In this document: positions 31,572-41,506 of the stretch, one piece after another
Layout: each line of letters begins with the position of its first letter
Numbering within the stretch: the first letter of the stretch is position 1
Source: Rheum nobile
Lineage: Eukaryota; Streptophyta; Magnoliopsida; Caryophyllales; Polygonaceae
Direction of reading: 5' to 3'
Assembly (NCBI GenBank): GCA_027886185.1
Contig: WOAB01000585.1
Span: 62,001-126,000 of the forward strand
Length of the DNA: 64,000 nucleotides
Program-made: the position numbers and the translations under genes
The notes under the pieces: generated by a model
Database searches by the model: none
Told to the model about the DNA's origin: nothing
The model's input: only the letters and a program-made list of their open reading frames with translations

Positions 31572-32901
31572 TGATAGGTGTCATTTCATGCACCTTTACT
31601 AGCAATTATTAGCATTATTTGGAGGAGTTTATGATCAGATTTGAGGCTAAGTCTGTAATCCAGAAGATGTGAAGAGAATTGAAGATATCCAGGGATTTAC
31701 AGCTTAGATGGAGATGATGAAGATGGATGAGGATCCGCTTGAAGACTAATTGGAGAAGGCTACCAACACTTGGTAGTATAGAAGAGCGGAAGAGAAGAAG
31801 AAGAGCTGAAGAAAGGAGAGGGCGAACTGCTACCGCCCCGCGCCAGATCCACCGCGACCCGGCGGTGGGTCTCAGAGAAGAGTTGGTCGCGCCAAAAGAA
31901 GCCACCGCCCCGCGGTGGGCACACGTAACGCCTCGCGGCTAGAAGACATTATTTCCTTTTATGCATTTTCGGACTTTCTTATTTCTATTATTTTTATTTC
32001 TCTTGCTATTTTCGTTAGGTTAAACTTATTTCCTAAGCCTATTTAAGACCTCTTTCTAGGTTAAGAGGCAGACACTTTACATCAGACTTTTAGCATCGTT
32101 GTTTTCTTTCTCATTAGGGTTTCATTTGCATCTGAATGGAGCACTAATTTCCCTTTGTTCTACTAGACGTTTGAAGCAATACAGTTGATGTGTTTGTGAG
32201 ATTTCTATTCCTTGTTCCTATTCTTATATGTGTTGGTTTGATTCTCTTGGTTATATTGAATATTGATTCATTGTTATTCTTCATAGCCTGATCAACTAGG
32301 TTGAGTAATATTTATCAATTGCTAGGGTTTGCATATAGTGGAATACGAGTGCATATCTAGTAGCATACACGATTGTTGCATATAGTGGAATACGAGTGCG
32401 CAATTGTGAGTGAGAATCATTTGCATGTTAAGTAGTAAGGTTTTCTTCTATTTGCATGTATCCTATATCCTTGTGTGCATTGCTATTGCTTTATTAGTGG
32501 TAAGGTTTTCTTCCATTGATATTGTAGTAAGTACTATCAACAACTGTCTGAATTGGTAGTTAATCAAGATCAGGGTGGGAACAACCATAAGAATAGTGAA
32601 AGAACTTGGATTTAATAGATTTTTGTGATCAAATTACATCTCTGTATTGTGGATCTCGTTCTAGTGGAACTACTTCCCCCAATCATATTCTCAAGTCAAC
32701 TAAACCTGTTTACTTTGCTCTGCTTGATAACCAAAACCCCATTTCCTTGTTACTTGTTAATCATAATTGCATACTTCACCAGATCTTCCCTGTGGGTTCG
32801 ACCCTTACTTGCTTGCTATACATCTGTTTAGTAGGTTGTTAGGACTTTTACTTTGACTAGGCCATTCAACAATATTTGCATTGCATATTTCGGCCACGTC
32901 A
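31572..32901 (+). repeat. 3' LTR of the Athila-like element (1330 bp)
   Basis: It begins TGATAGGTGTCATTTC and ends GGCCACGTCA. It has the GC cluster 31831-31939, TATA-like 32040-32047 and the 24 bp direct repeat at 32329-32352 and 32376-32399. The length difference from the 5' LTR comes mainly from one missing GC unit and a few small indels. Confidence 0.85.
31831..31939. repeat. GC near-palindrome cluster in 3' LTR
   Basis: Units TACCGCCCCGCGCC, CACCGCGACCCGGCGGTG, CACCGCCCCGCGGTGG and a half unit CGCCTCGCGG. There is one full A unit fewer than in the 5' LTR. Confidence 0.8.
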
Positions 32902-32906
32902 GTTAT

Positions 32907-34853
32907 CCCTCAACCCCTAACCCAGTGATATGATGGTGGTTGATGGTCTTATCAACATCCATCATCCAGTCTCCTCAAGCTGAATAACGATGAGTTTATA
33001 GTGGATCTCAAAAAGTGTGAAGAATTCAGCTATGAAGAACATAACCTACTTGAAGATGAACTAAATGAGGATATCCCTGTTGATGAGGAGTCGTTCAATA
33101 AACAAGAGATAAAAAAACTTTCTTGATGACGAAGCATAATTTGATGTGCCTCTGGATGACAATATGCCATTCTTATCCATCAATTTTGAGAGCTAATTGA
33201 TTCGAAAACAGATTAGAATGGATGTTTAACCAAAGAAAATCTCCTCCCCTAAGTCTAGCAAAAGAAAGAGTAGTGGATGGGTGACATACACAACATCTTT
33301 CATCTTGATGGGTAATAAAATGCCCCCAAAAAGTAAGCTAAGGTGTTTATGATTTATCTTAGAAATAGCCTAATTTTGTCCACCAAGCCTGTCCTAATCA
33401 GGTTCTAGAGTAGAACCATATCCACCCTTAGCAATATATAATAGATTTTCTACTAAACTTATGTATAAAACACATCTTATATGTAATTAGTAAAATACTT
33501 TTCACGAGTTTGCATATATAATTTGACATATGTAGATTTATGGGTCAAAATCATACAATATATACAATTTACAATTCATAGTATATGTGCTTTTATAATT
33601 CAACCCACTATATTATATTATTAAACATACATATTTTATGACTCATCTATATTTATCTATATATATCTCTCTATATATATATTAAACTTATCACATTCCG
33701 AGCCATCGGAACGATGTTAGACCCATAATAATGAGGTGTCATTTTCACCTTTTTCACTTTTACCAATAACAAACTTTATTTAGATATGGTTTGATAAGTT
33801 TGTTAAACATGTAAAATCAATTATGAATCATGTAGAAGGATTTGTTCAAATCATCAAAATTTATCAAAAAAAATATATAAACAAACTAAAATCGTAACAA
33901 ACTTTCAACTTTATATGATTATGGAGATTTAACATAAAAATCAAAATAGTATTAGTTGCTATACGTTTCCAAAATTCAAAAGGGTTTTGAATTTGAATTA
34001 ATTTTGTGCCTATATAAATTAGTCACTATTAAATCATTAATAATTTAAGTAACCTTTTAATCATGACTTTTAAAATTTATACGGTTATAAATAAATATCA
34101 AATCTTTCAAACTTTTCTTTTATATTTAAACAAGTCTAATCTATTTAATGTGTTTTTTTACGGATGTTCTAGTAATAATCATAGCAATAATCTCAAGCTC
34201 GTAATTTTACTATTAATAAATCTCATTTGCTACTAATAACTTATAAATTAACTAATATCAAGTTAACAAATATTATGTATATCATACCACTAAAAAACTT
34301 TGTTTTGTCTACATAAAAAGTATATGGTTACGTATACAAATCTATAAAAACATATCTAATGTTTTAATAATATGAACATAAGTAAAATATTAAATTGTTT
34401 TTTTCATATATAATTAATAAATAATATATAAGTATTCAAAGACCATAAATATCTAAAAGAAAATATAATTACAAATATTAACAACTTTTTATTATATCTC
34501 AATTTCAACAAACTATTTAATTACTAAATCATCATTATAATGAGATCTTTTACTACCCCTGTCATTTAGTTATTATTTTATGAATTCTTGTACTTCAATT
34601 TGTGTGTGTTGGTAATAATTGGAACTATCTTAACAATTTATTTTATTTTAAGATATAAAAAGATATATGAATAGTATGAATTATATGATTTACTAACTTT
34701 TTTTAAGTTAGGTATTGTCTCGATTACACTTGACACGTATTATACACTTAAATATATTATTTTTCTTTACCAGTAAATCAATATTTAATTTAATTTAATA
34801 AATATATAAAAGTCCACACTGTATTAATGTAATGAATATACAACCTTAAAAAC
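32907..34853. other. AT-rich intergenic DNA with a faint coding relic
   Basis: Positions 32990-33115 could encode an acidic peptide (EEHNLLEDELNEDIPVDEES) with no recognisable family, ending in stops. From 33400 on the DNA is very AT-rich, with runs such as TATATATCTCTCTATATATA near 33660. No gene, TIR or LTR was seen. Confidence 0.5.
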
Positions 34854-35176
34854 TACTCCCTCCGTCCCAAAATAATCTTCTCGCTTTCCTTTTCGGGCGT
34901 CCCAAAATAATCTTCTCATATCAAAACATACCATAAATGATTTTTGTCATTTTCCTTAAATCCATCAACCTATCATCTTCTACCCACTACCCATTCAAAC
35001 TCTCTCACCTACCTTTTCACATTCCACCATTAAAATTTCTTTATTTAATTCTTTCATTAATTATCTCACTCACTCACCTACCCAAACCCACTCTATAATC
35101 TCAGCCCACTCACCTCCCCAATCTCTCTCACCTACCCAAACCCTAGAAATCTCTCTTTTTCTTTCGTCGCTGTCTG

Positions 35177-35370
35177 AAAACCTAAACTCCATTTTGCTCC
35201 TCCGGTTCGATTTTCAGTGCCCTCCTTCTCCTTGGAGCTTCCTGGATTCCTTGCTCCCTCCCCACCACTGAAACCCTAAACTCCATTTTGCTCTTCTCTG
35301 GTTCGATTTCCAGTGCTTTGCTCCTTCTCCTTGGAGCTTCCTGGATTCCTTGCTCCCTCTCTACCACCAA
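35177..35370. repeat. Direct repeat of about 95-100 bp upstream of ORF
   Basis: Both copies (about 35177-35269 and 35271-35370) contain CCTAAACTCCATTTTGCTC and CCTTGGAGCTTCCTGGATTC. They precede the ATG at 35380 and read like a plant 5' UTR (CT-rich, AAACCCTAAA). Minus-strand frames across them are repeat artefacts. Confidence 0.75.
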
Positions 35371-35379
35371 AACCCTAAA

Positions 35380-35631
35380 ATGAGTACTGGAACTGGGGAT
35401 GGGTTCTCAAGTTCTTGTGAAAGTCCCCTGACTTCTGAGACTTACCATTTCTCGATGGAGCCATATTGCGAGTGGAGAGATGATTGTGTTGGGAATCACA
35501 GTTTTAGCGGCTTCGCTAGAGAAGGAGATGCGCTTGGGAGCGAGTCCACTGTGGAGGTCGTGGTTGTTGTCCAAGCTCTCCCGTTCGTTATTGATCTGGT
35601 CTCCGATGATGAAGATTCAGGGAAGAACTAA
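35380..35631 (+). CDS. Small ORF inside the mariner element, opposite to transposase
   Basis: The frame starts with an ATG in AAAATGAGTACTGG and encodes 83 residues: MSTGTGDGFSSSCESPLTSE at the start and DLVSDDEDSGKN at the end, with a run of five valines near residue 62. I do not recognise a domain. Codon use looks coding and the upstream CT-rich sequence resembles a promoter and 5' UTR. It could be a captured host gene piece or a second mariner ORF. The first AUG is used here; an upstream UUG-started reading is not plausible in a plant. Confidence 0.45.
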   Translation: MSTGTGDGFSSSCESPLTSETYHFSMEPYCEWRDDCVGNHSFSGFAREGDALGSESTVEVVVVVQALPFVIDLVSDDEDSGKN

Positions 35632-35697
35632 GTCTTTTGTCCCCTGTTGTTAAATCTATCCCTTTGAATGTTGATTTATGTTCATTGTTGTTCTAAT

Positions 35698-35795
35698 GCA
35701 TGTTGGATTCTCTGTTTTGAGCACCGAACTTTATGCATGTTGGATAATCTGTTTTGAGCACCGAACTTTATGCATGTTGGATAATCTGTTTTGAT
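35698..35795. repeat. 37 bp tandem repeat, about 2.6 copies
   Basis: Units start at 35698, 35735 and 35772 with GCATGTTGGAT and contain TTTTGAGCACCGAACTTTAT. They lie between the small ORF and the transposase end. Two further direct repeats follow: TGTCCGCTGATGGTTCT (35805 and 35847) and AAAAGTTTAAGTCCCCTTC (near 35987 and 36102). Confidence 0.75.
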
Positions 35796-36167
35796 GAATT
35801 GGGTGTCCGCTGATGGTTCTGAATGATGAATTGGTATGGTTCTCTGGTTGTCCGCTGATGGTTCTAAGCTCAGTATGAACAGCTTGGTTTTTTCGCATTT
35901 TGTGACATTTTATCTGTCATTCTATGTCAAGTTGTTAAGCACAAATCTCATGAACACACGGTTTGCTTGCTTGCATTCATGTTTCCAAAAGTTTAAGTCC
36001 CCTTCTGCTCCCTCATGCATCATGTTTCCAAAAGAGTTGATATACAAAAGTTTCTAACTTTCACATGACTTAATAGTTATGTGAAGGATAGAAGCTGATT
36101 ACAAAAGTTTAAGTCCCCTTCGGCTCCCTCATGCATCATAATCTTGAGTTTCTTGCATTGTTGCCTC

Positions 36168-37721
36168 TTAACTAAGTTGTTGTGCATCAAGCATGTCTTC
36201 TTGAGTCCCCTGATCTGCATATGTTGCTTGTGCCTCTACTTGTGCCTCTTCCTCTGCTCGTGCGCCCCCATTAACCCAATCCCATGCCTCCATGACTGCC
36301 CACATAAGAGCCTTAACTACTGTTTCTAGGAGCCCCTGAGCCTCCAACCTTTTATTTCCCACATGTGGAATGTCATAGTCATTTGAGCCTTTGCACTTCA
36401 ATATCTCATTCATTACATGTTGTAATGTAATCCATACATTGCTCAGAGTCTTAGGATCTAACTCATAAAAGGCTGCATTAACTGCCTCTAGCATGTGATC
36501 TACATCTCGTGACATTTTTTTGTGCATTAATGATTGGATGCTTCTAAAGAAACCAAGGTCCAATATGTTTAGATCAGGACTGTTAGGAGGTTGCTGAATT
36601 AATATGAAAGTGAACTCATCTTGCTTGTAAACTTGTTGCCATTCTGGATCTTCTTGTGTAATGTGGGCATTGGCATTGTCCTGCTATATGTATATGACTT
36701 TGGGAACTCCATCTTGTAGCCATTTGCTTTTGATTGCTGGAATGATGTCATGTATGAGCATGTGTCTTGTGACTTTCTGGTTGACAGATTCCACTATTTT
36801 TGTCACCATTGTCCCCTTTTGCCTGTTTTTTTATGACCTTTTTGCTGCCTCCTTATAAGTGAATGGAAAAATCCCAATCTTACCATCAAATATGCATTCC
36901 CCTTGGCTATTAAATCTTGGTCTTCCTACCACTGCAGTGAACATGACCTTAGGGATGAATTTACTTGAACTGGCTGATCTGTATTTGCCCTTTTAATGTT
37001 GTGATAGATAAACTCTTTGTGTTTTTTTGGTCAAATTAAACCACTTCTCATCTATATGCACAAAGTCATACATGGGGTAATAATGTGTCTTACTTTCTGG
37101 TGTATCCCCTTGCAACAAACTCAATATCCACTGTAATCTTCTGAATTTGTTTGGATCCTTCAATCCTGGATGTAGTGGATTGGTATGAGGCTTGATTTGC
37201 CCTCTTTTAATCATCCTATGAACTGTGCTCTTTGAAATGTTGATCATGGCTGCTAAATTCCTTATACATGATCTGTCTCCCATATTGACTGCTTCTATTT
37301 GTTGGCTTGGTACTTGTACTCTCTTTCTACCACAATTATGTGACTTTATGGTGACATTGTACCTGACATTTGCACTTCTCTGTTGCTTGGCTGTGTTCCA
37401 TATTTTACATATGCTCCTTCTTGACACTTGGAACTCGTGTGTTGCAACCATTATTGTCCCCCTTGGCAGTTTTCCATCTTTTGCTCTATGAACAAGCCAT
37501 ACTAGTATGTGCATTCTCTCCTCACTACTGAGCTTCTTTCTTGATGCCTGATGATTAGATTCTTGTGATAGCTGCTCTGTTTCAACATGATTTGGGGATT
37601 GATTATGTGTTGTTGCCTGGGAGACTGGTTGGCCATACTCCTGTTGAATCTCTGGTGCACTGTTAAGATCAATAAAAGGCATATCTTGGGCCATACTCTT
37701 GCTGAATCTTTGGATGGCCAT
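36168..37721 (-). pseudogene. Mariner-like transposase, degraded
   Basis: Start region MAQDMPFIDLNSAPEIQQEY. The helix-turn-helix part shows SSEERMHILVWLV, VSRRSICKIWNTAKQ and IRNLAAMINISKSTVHRMI. The first catalytic Asp is in YDFVHIDEKWF (near 37050-37080). The frame ends at 36993-36995. Downstream in other frames are QDNANAH with the second Asp, directly preceded by a TAG near 36683, and PPNSPDLNILDLGFF. The last Asp of that motif is 39 residues after the second, the plant DD39D signature. An intact C-terminal piece runs 36563-36168. At least one stop and several frameshifts make it inactive. Confidence 0.85.
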
Positions 37722-38058
37722 ACTCCTGCTGAATCTCTAGTGACTGCTGAATCTCTGGCTGGCCATACTCCTGATGAATCTCTGGTTGTCCATATTCCTG
37801 TAATGCATCATCAACTTCCTCATCATCTGGAACCCAAGCAGCATTTAAATCCAAGTATGAAGGCATCAAGAAAGGGTAATGATGCTCTGGTTTCTCTCTT
37901 ATCTCTGTTTCCTCTGGGGTTTTTTTGTGTTTATGGTACTGCTTTAATCGGAGCTGCAGAGAATGTTCAGTTTTTTCCTCTTTAGGGTGCAGATTTGAAT
38001 TCCTAAACCCAATTTGATTTAGGATCCATGTTAGCAAATTGGGTTTAGTGTGTTTCAT
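37630..38058 (-). pseudogene. Repeat-expanded N-terminal extension of the mariner transposase
   Basis: The minus frame 37669-38058 starts MKHTKPNLLTWILNQIGF and contains LMPSYLDLNAAWVPDDEEVD, then four or five copies of a QEYGQPEIQ-like unit made by 27-30 bp repeats. A second MPFIDLNSAP in the next frame begins the main transposase ORF. The N terminus seems to have been duplicated and then frameshifted. Confidence 0.6.
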
Positions 38059-38305
38059 TGGTTTAAATTTTGTAAACTCTTCTGTGATTAGCTAAAAATT
38101 AATCACACGGATTCATGACTTGTGAATCTGTGAAATTTGAGAAATCTGTGAAATCTCTTTTGCAAATTCTGTAGCTCTTTGTACTTTCTCTGCATTTTGT
38201 AAACTCTTCCAGTGCCCTCCTTCTGCCAGCTCTTTGTACTTTCTCTCATTTCTTAAAATCTGTGAAATTTGAAATATGAGAAGATTATAATGGGACAGAG
38301 GGAGT

Positions 38306-40774
38306 AGAATATACTTAAAACTAGAATATACTTATTTACACTCTTCTATTTTGTTAACAGAAGATTCTCACTCTAAATTCATGGATAGACTGCAAAAATA
38401 AAAATAAAATACTAAATAACTGTAAAGGTATTATTATTGAAACCACTTTACTTAGGTAGATCATTTATAATCCTTATAATAACTTTTAGTTATTCATTAT
38501 TAGCTTAATATTTTGTTAACTTTATCAAAATGATTTTGTACTTGGTTTGTGTTTGTTACGTGGTTTTCAACGTGGAAATTAAATAGAAAATTTTATTTAT
38601 TTTTTATCTTAAAAACGAATAGAGGATTTTATAATCATTACATCAAAACGATTTTCTATGCAGTACGGATTTTTCCAATTTCATTTCAAAACTAGAAAAA
38701 CGTGAATTCTATTTGAGTAAGATATATAAATACAATCAATCATATTTTTTATTATATTGTCTACATTGAAATTTATCCAAAAAAGTTTAATCATATAAAC
38801 AAATTTTAAAATCAAATCATATAAACTATAAAGATTTTTGTGGATTAAACGATATTTTTATTATCCGAAAGATGAGATCTCTTAAAAAATTATTCACTTT
38901 AATTTGTATCTATATATAAGATGTACTGAAAAGTTGCATCATCATTTGTGGGCTAGAAGTTTGAACTGATGACAGTTACCTCTTTTCTCTTCACCTCTTT
39001 ATTCAAACATTTTTATACGTCATTTTTTTGCTAAAAGTTCATTAAGCATCAAGGTTGTAATTAAATAATTTAGAATTCATTTGTTGTAATAAAATTAAAT
39101 TTATAATTAGAAATTTCATCATTTCAAGTCCAATTTCTTATAAATGGGAAGGACTTAATTGCAAAAAAACGGTTTTTAGTTTGAGTTTATTATCTTTTTA
39201 ATTTTCTTAATACCTTTTAAAATATTTTTTGTTAACTTTTAGATCGCAAGAATAGCACAAATTATACGTCTATGAAATAAATTGCACTTAAATTATTTAA
39301 GTGACTTGTCCAACCGTGATTTCTTTGCATTTATATATTTACCAACTTCCTTCTTATTAATTTGTCTATGTTTGAAAATAATATAACATAAACACATGTC
39401 AATCTCTTCTCATTTTCTATATAATTTATTATACTTAAAGGTTTGTATTCAAGCAACCATTGATTTGTAATTTTGTAACGTCCATTCAATTTCATCCGAT
39501 ATCGAATATAATATCAAAATAGTTAGCACGGGGCTTAAACTAGTTTCGAAGTCAAATTTCTTTCCTAGTCTGTGTAATCCTTGTTGTTGTAACTTTATGC
39601 TCCAGGTTGCTTTGCCTAGCTTGAAGCTAGTAGATCTCAACACCTTGTGTCTTCTGTCTCTTTGCGATCAATGGATAATCTTTGAATTTCTCTTTTATCC
39701 CGTGCTTGCATACATCTTTTATTAAGCCAGTCTACATCTGAGAACCTATAAAATGACCAATAAATCCCTCATTTATTTATACTCTATACAACAAAATTAG
39801 TTTTCCAAGTTGGCACTAGATCACAATATCATTAGAAAGCTTAGGAAACTGAAGAATTATGTAAATGCTTATCATAACAAGCTTACTAAAATCTGGCCTT
39901 TATCCTTGCTAGGGGACACAAAAAGAACTCATACACCGAAATGGTATACGCAAAACTGATACTACAATGGTCAACCAACTCTATCATAATAGGACCAAAC
40001 TCCCTAGTCTCTATAATGATTTATGTGTGTACTTCATGTTCTGGATGAATCTAGCTTACCCAGGTTTGTAACCACTCATTTTAACAGTTTAAACACATGG
40101 AAATTGTCCGACCAGGAGGTGCCTCATTGGCATGGGAAATTTCATTGTCAAGTCCTCATCATACCATTATCTACTAGTTTGTCTTTGCTTCTGCTACTTT
40201 GTTGTTGATCCTAGCTCTATTTCGAATCAATGGATGTTTTTGTTTATGTGTTGTGGAATATCCTTTGAACTTAAATATGTATAATCACCCAATTTGTAAT
40301 TTGATCAAAAGCAGTGATGTCCCTCTTAGGTGTAGTAATTTATTCCATTTTCTATTCCATATAACTTTAGTCCCATTTGGTGAAGTTCTTTTGAATTATT
40401 CCCTAAGGGCACTAACCTTAACATTTTCAACCCTAACATTAATTTTCAAACACATTCTACCTTCTGCTCTTTTAACTTGTATACTGAGTGCAATGATACC
40501 CTTCCAAGTTCTCTGATTGTGGTATGTAATAATATGATCCCTACTAATTAATGCTTTGTAATTGATATCTACTCAATTGATTTTCTCTTATGTTGGCTCC
40601 CTCAGAGCTCTACCAATTTGTAGGATCTTACTCCCGGATGTATGGCAACATATAACAACTACAATAGTGGTATCCAAGAAGGTTTTTTTCTAGTTTTTTT
40701 GGCATGGAAACCATTTCCTATCAAATATAACTCCTTAAACTTTTGGACAATTGCTCCTTTGCAATCTAACCCAT
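38306..40774. other. AT-rich region with no confirmed gene
   Basis: 38306-39440 is AT-rich with no ORF. A minus frame at 39449-39643 and plus frames at 40023-40208 and 40199-40516 have no domain I can name. The last (PLNLNMYNHPICNLIKSSDV) faintly recalls the DUF4283 part of plant LINE ORF1. That would fit the LINE endonuclease relic found beyond the copia insertion, but it is weak. Confidence 0.4.
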
Positions 40775-40779
40775 GGGTT

Positions 40780-41459
40780 TGTTGGGCCTAAAGCCCATTA
40801 TTTCAGCCCACTCTTCCATTTGCTTCACATATATAAAGCAAATATGAAGGAGGCAAATGCACGTGAGCTATGCATTTCTTTGGGAGCAAGATCTTGCCCT
40901 AGTGAGAGCCCCCATTTGAGAGATCAAAAGGAGCACAAGAGTGAGGAGGGAGATTGGAGAAGAGAGAAGAGAAATTGGTGGAGAAAGTGAAGGTTTTTCC
41001 TTGTCTACACCTTGGATCGTTCGTCTCTTGTCCCGGGAAGCCGACAACGAGTGTTTGTTGGTAGGTACCCCTCTCTGGATGTTCTAGTCATTAGTTACAA
41101 GTGTTTGTTGTTAGATTGGAGATTTACTTGAGTTGATTCTCCATATCTTATTATCTCCTGTGTGAGATTGGTATTTGTATGAACGCTTGTACTATGTTTT
41201 GATGATTAGTGGATTTCGTGCTCTGGCGGGCGACAGTGGGTTTTTTACCTCTCCTTAGGAGGGTTTTTCCCACTTAAATCTTGTGTTGATTTTGTGCATT
41301 ACTTTTGTTGTGCTTGTGTTGCTTGATTGTGGTTTGGTTTTCTGCGATCTGGTTGGCTTTAGGTTTGGTTGCCGGATAGAAACCTAGGTTCCGCAGGTTC
41401 ATTGATTTTGAGCTTCCGCTGATTCGTTAGCGGGTCCGAATAGTGATCGATCCCCAACA
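40780..41459 (+). repeat. 5' LTR of the copia element
   Basis: TGTTGGG...CCCAACA ends are inverted. A TATA box TATATAAA is at 40830-40837. Frames such as 40751-40990 are LTR artefacts, since the same frame recurs in the 3' LTR. Confidence 0.92.
40830..40837 (+). promoter_or_regulatory. LTR TATA box
   Basis: TATATAAA in TTCACATATATAAAGC, 50 bp into the LTR, repeated in the 3' LTR at 45600-45607. Confidence 0.65.
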
Positions 41460-41461
41460 AG

Positions 41462-41474
41462 TGGTATCAGAGCC
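41462..41474 (+). other. Primer-binding site, initiator tRNA-Met
   Basis: TGGTATCAGAGCC, two bases after the 5' LTR end. It is an exact match to the usual plant site. Confidence 0.9.
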
Positions 41475-41506
41475 AAAGAGAGCTCAGTTTGAGTTTGGGT
41501 CGAGAT

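Larger units (their letters stand above)
24739..32901 (+). mobile_element. Complete Athila-like non-autonomous element, Gag-PR plus extra ORF
   Basis: LTRs 24739-26082 and 31572-32901 begin TGATAGGTG and end GTCA. GTTAT occurs on both sides (24734-24738 and 32902-32906) as a TSD. The 5' LTR is followed by a tRNA-Asp primer site and the 3' LTR is preceded by a purine tract (ATGGGGGAATT). The interior encodes Gag and protease in one frame with stops, then a conserved GGGAGGCAAACCC block, an Athila-type extra ORF, and a structured 3' region. RT, RNase H and integrase are absent. Length is 8163 bp, shorter than typical autonomous Athila elements. Confidence 0.85.
34856..38303 (-). mobile_element. 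Mariner-like DNA transposon (plant DD39D type)
   Basis: The terminal inverted repeats begin CTCCCTCCGTCCC at the left and, on the minus strand, CTCCCTCTGTCCC at the right. Over 27 bases the two ends differ at three. TA flanks both sides (34854-34855, 38304-38305), the mariner target site. A piece of the left end (GTCCCAAAATAATCTTCTC) is repeated at about 34900-34918. The interior holds a degraded minus-strand transposase and, on the other strand near the left end, a separate ORF with its own UTR-like sequence. Length is 3448 bp. Confidence 0.9.

Noticed and set aside
39449..39643. Minus-strand 64-residue ORF as a gene
   Set aside because: No domain, no homologous piece nearby, and the surrounding DNA is AT-rich without coding signals.
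40751..40990. A 79-residue ORF repeated at 45521-45760
   Set aside because: Present in both copia LTRs; a product of LTR duplication.
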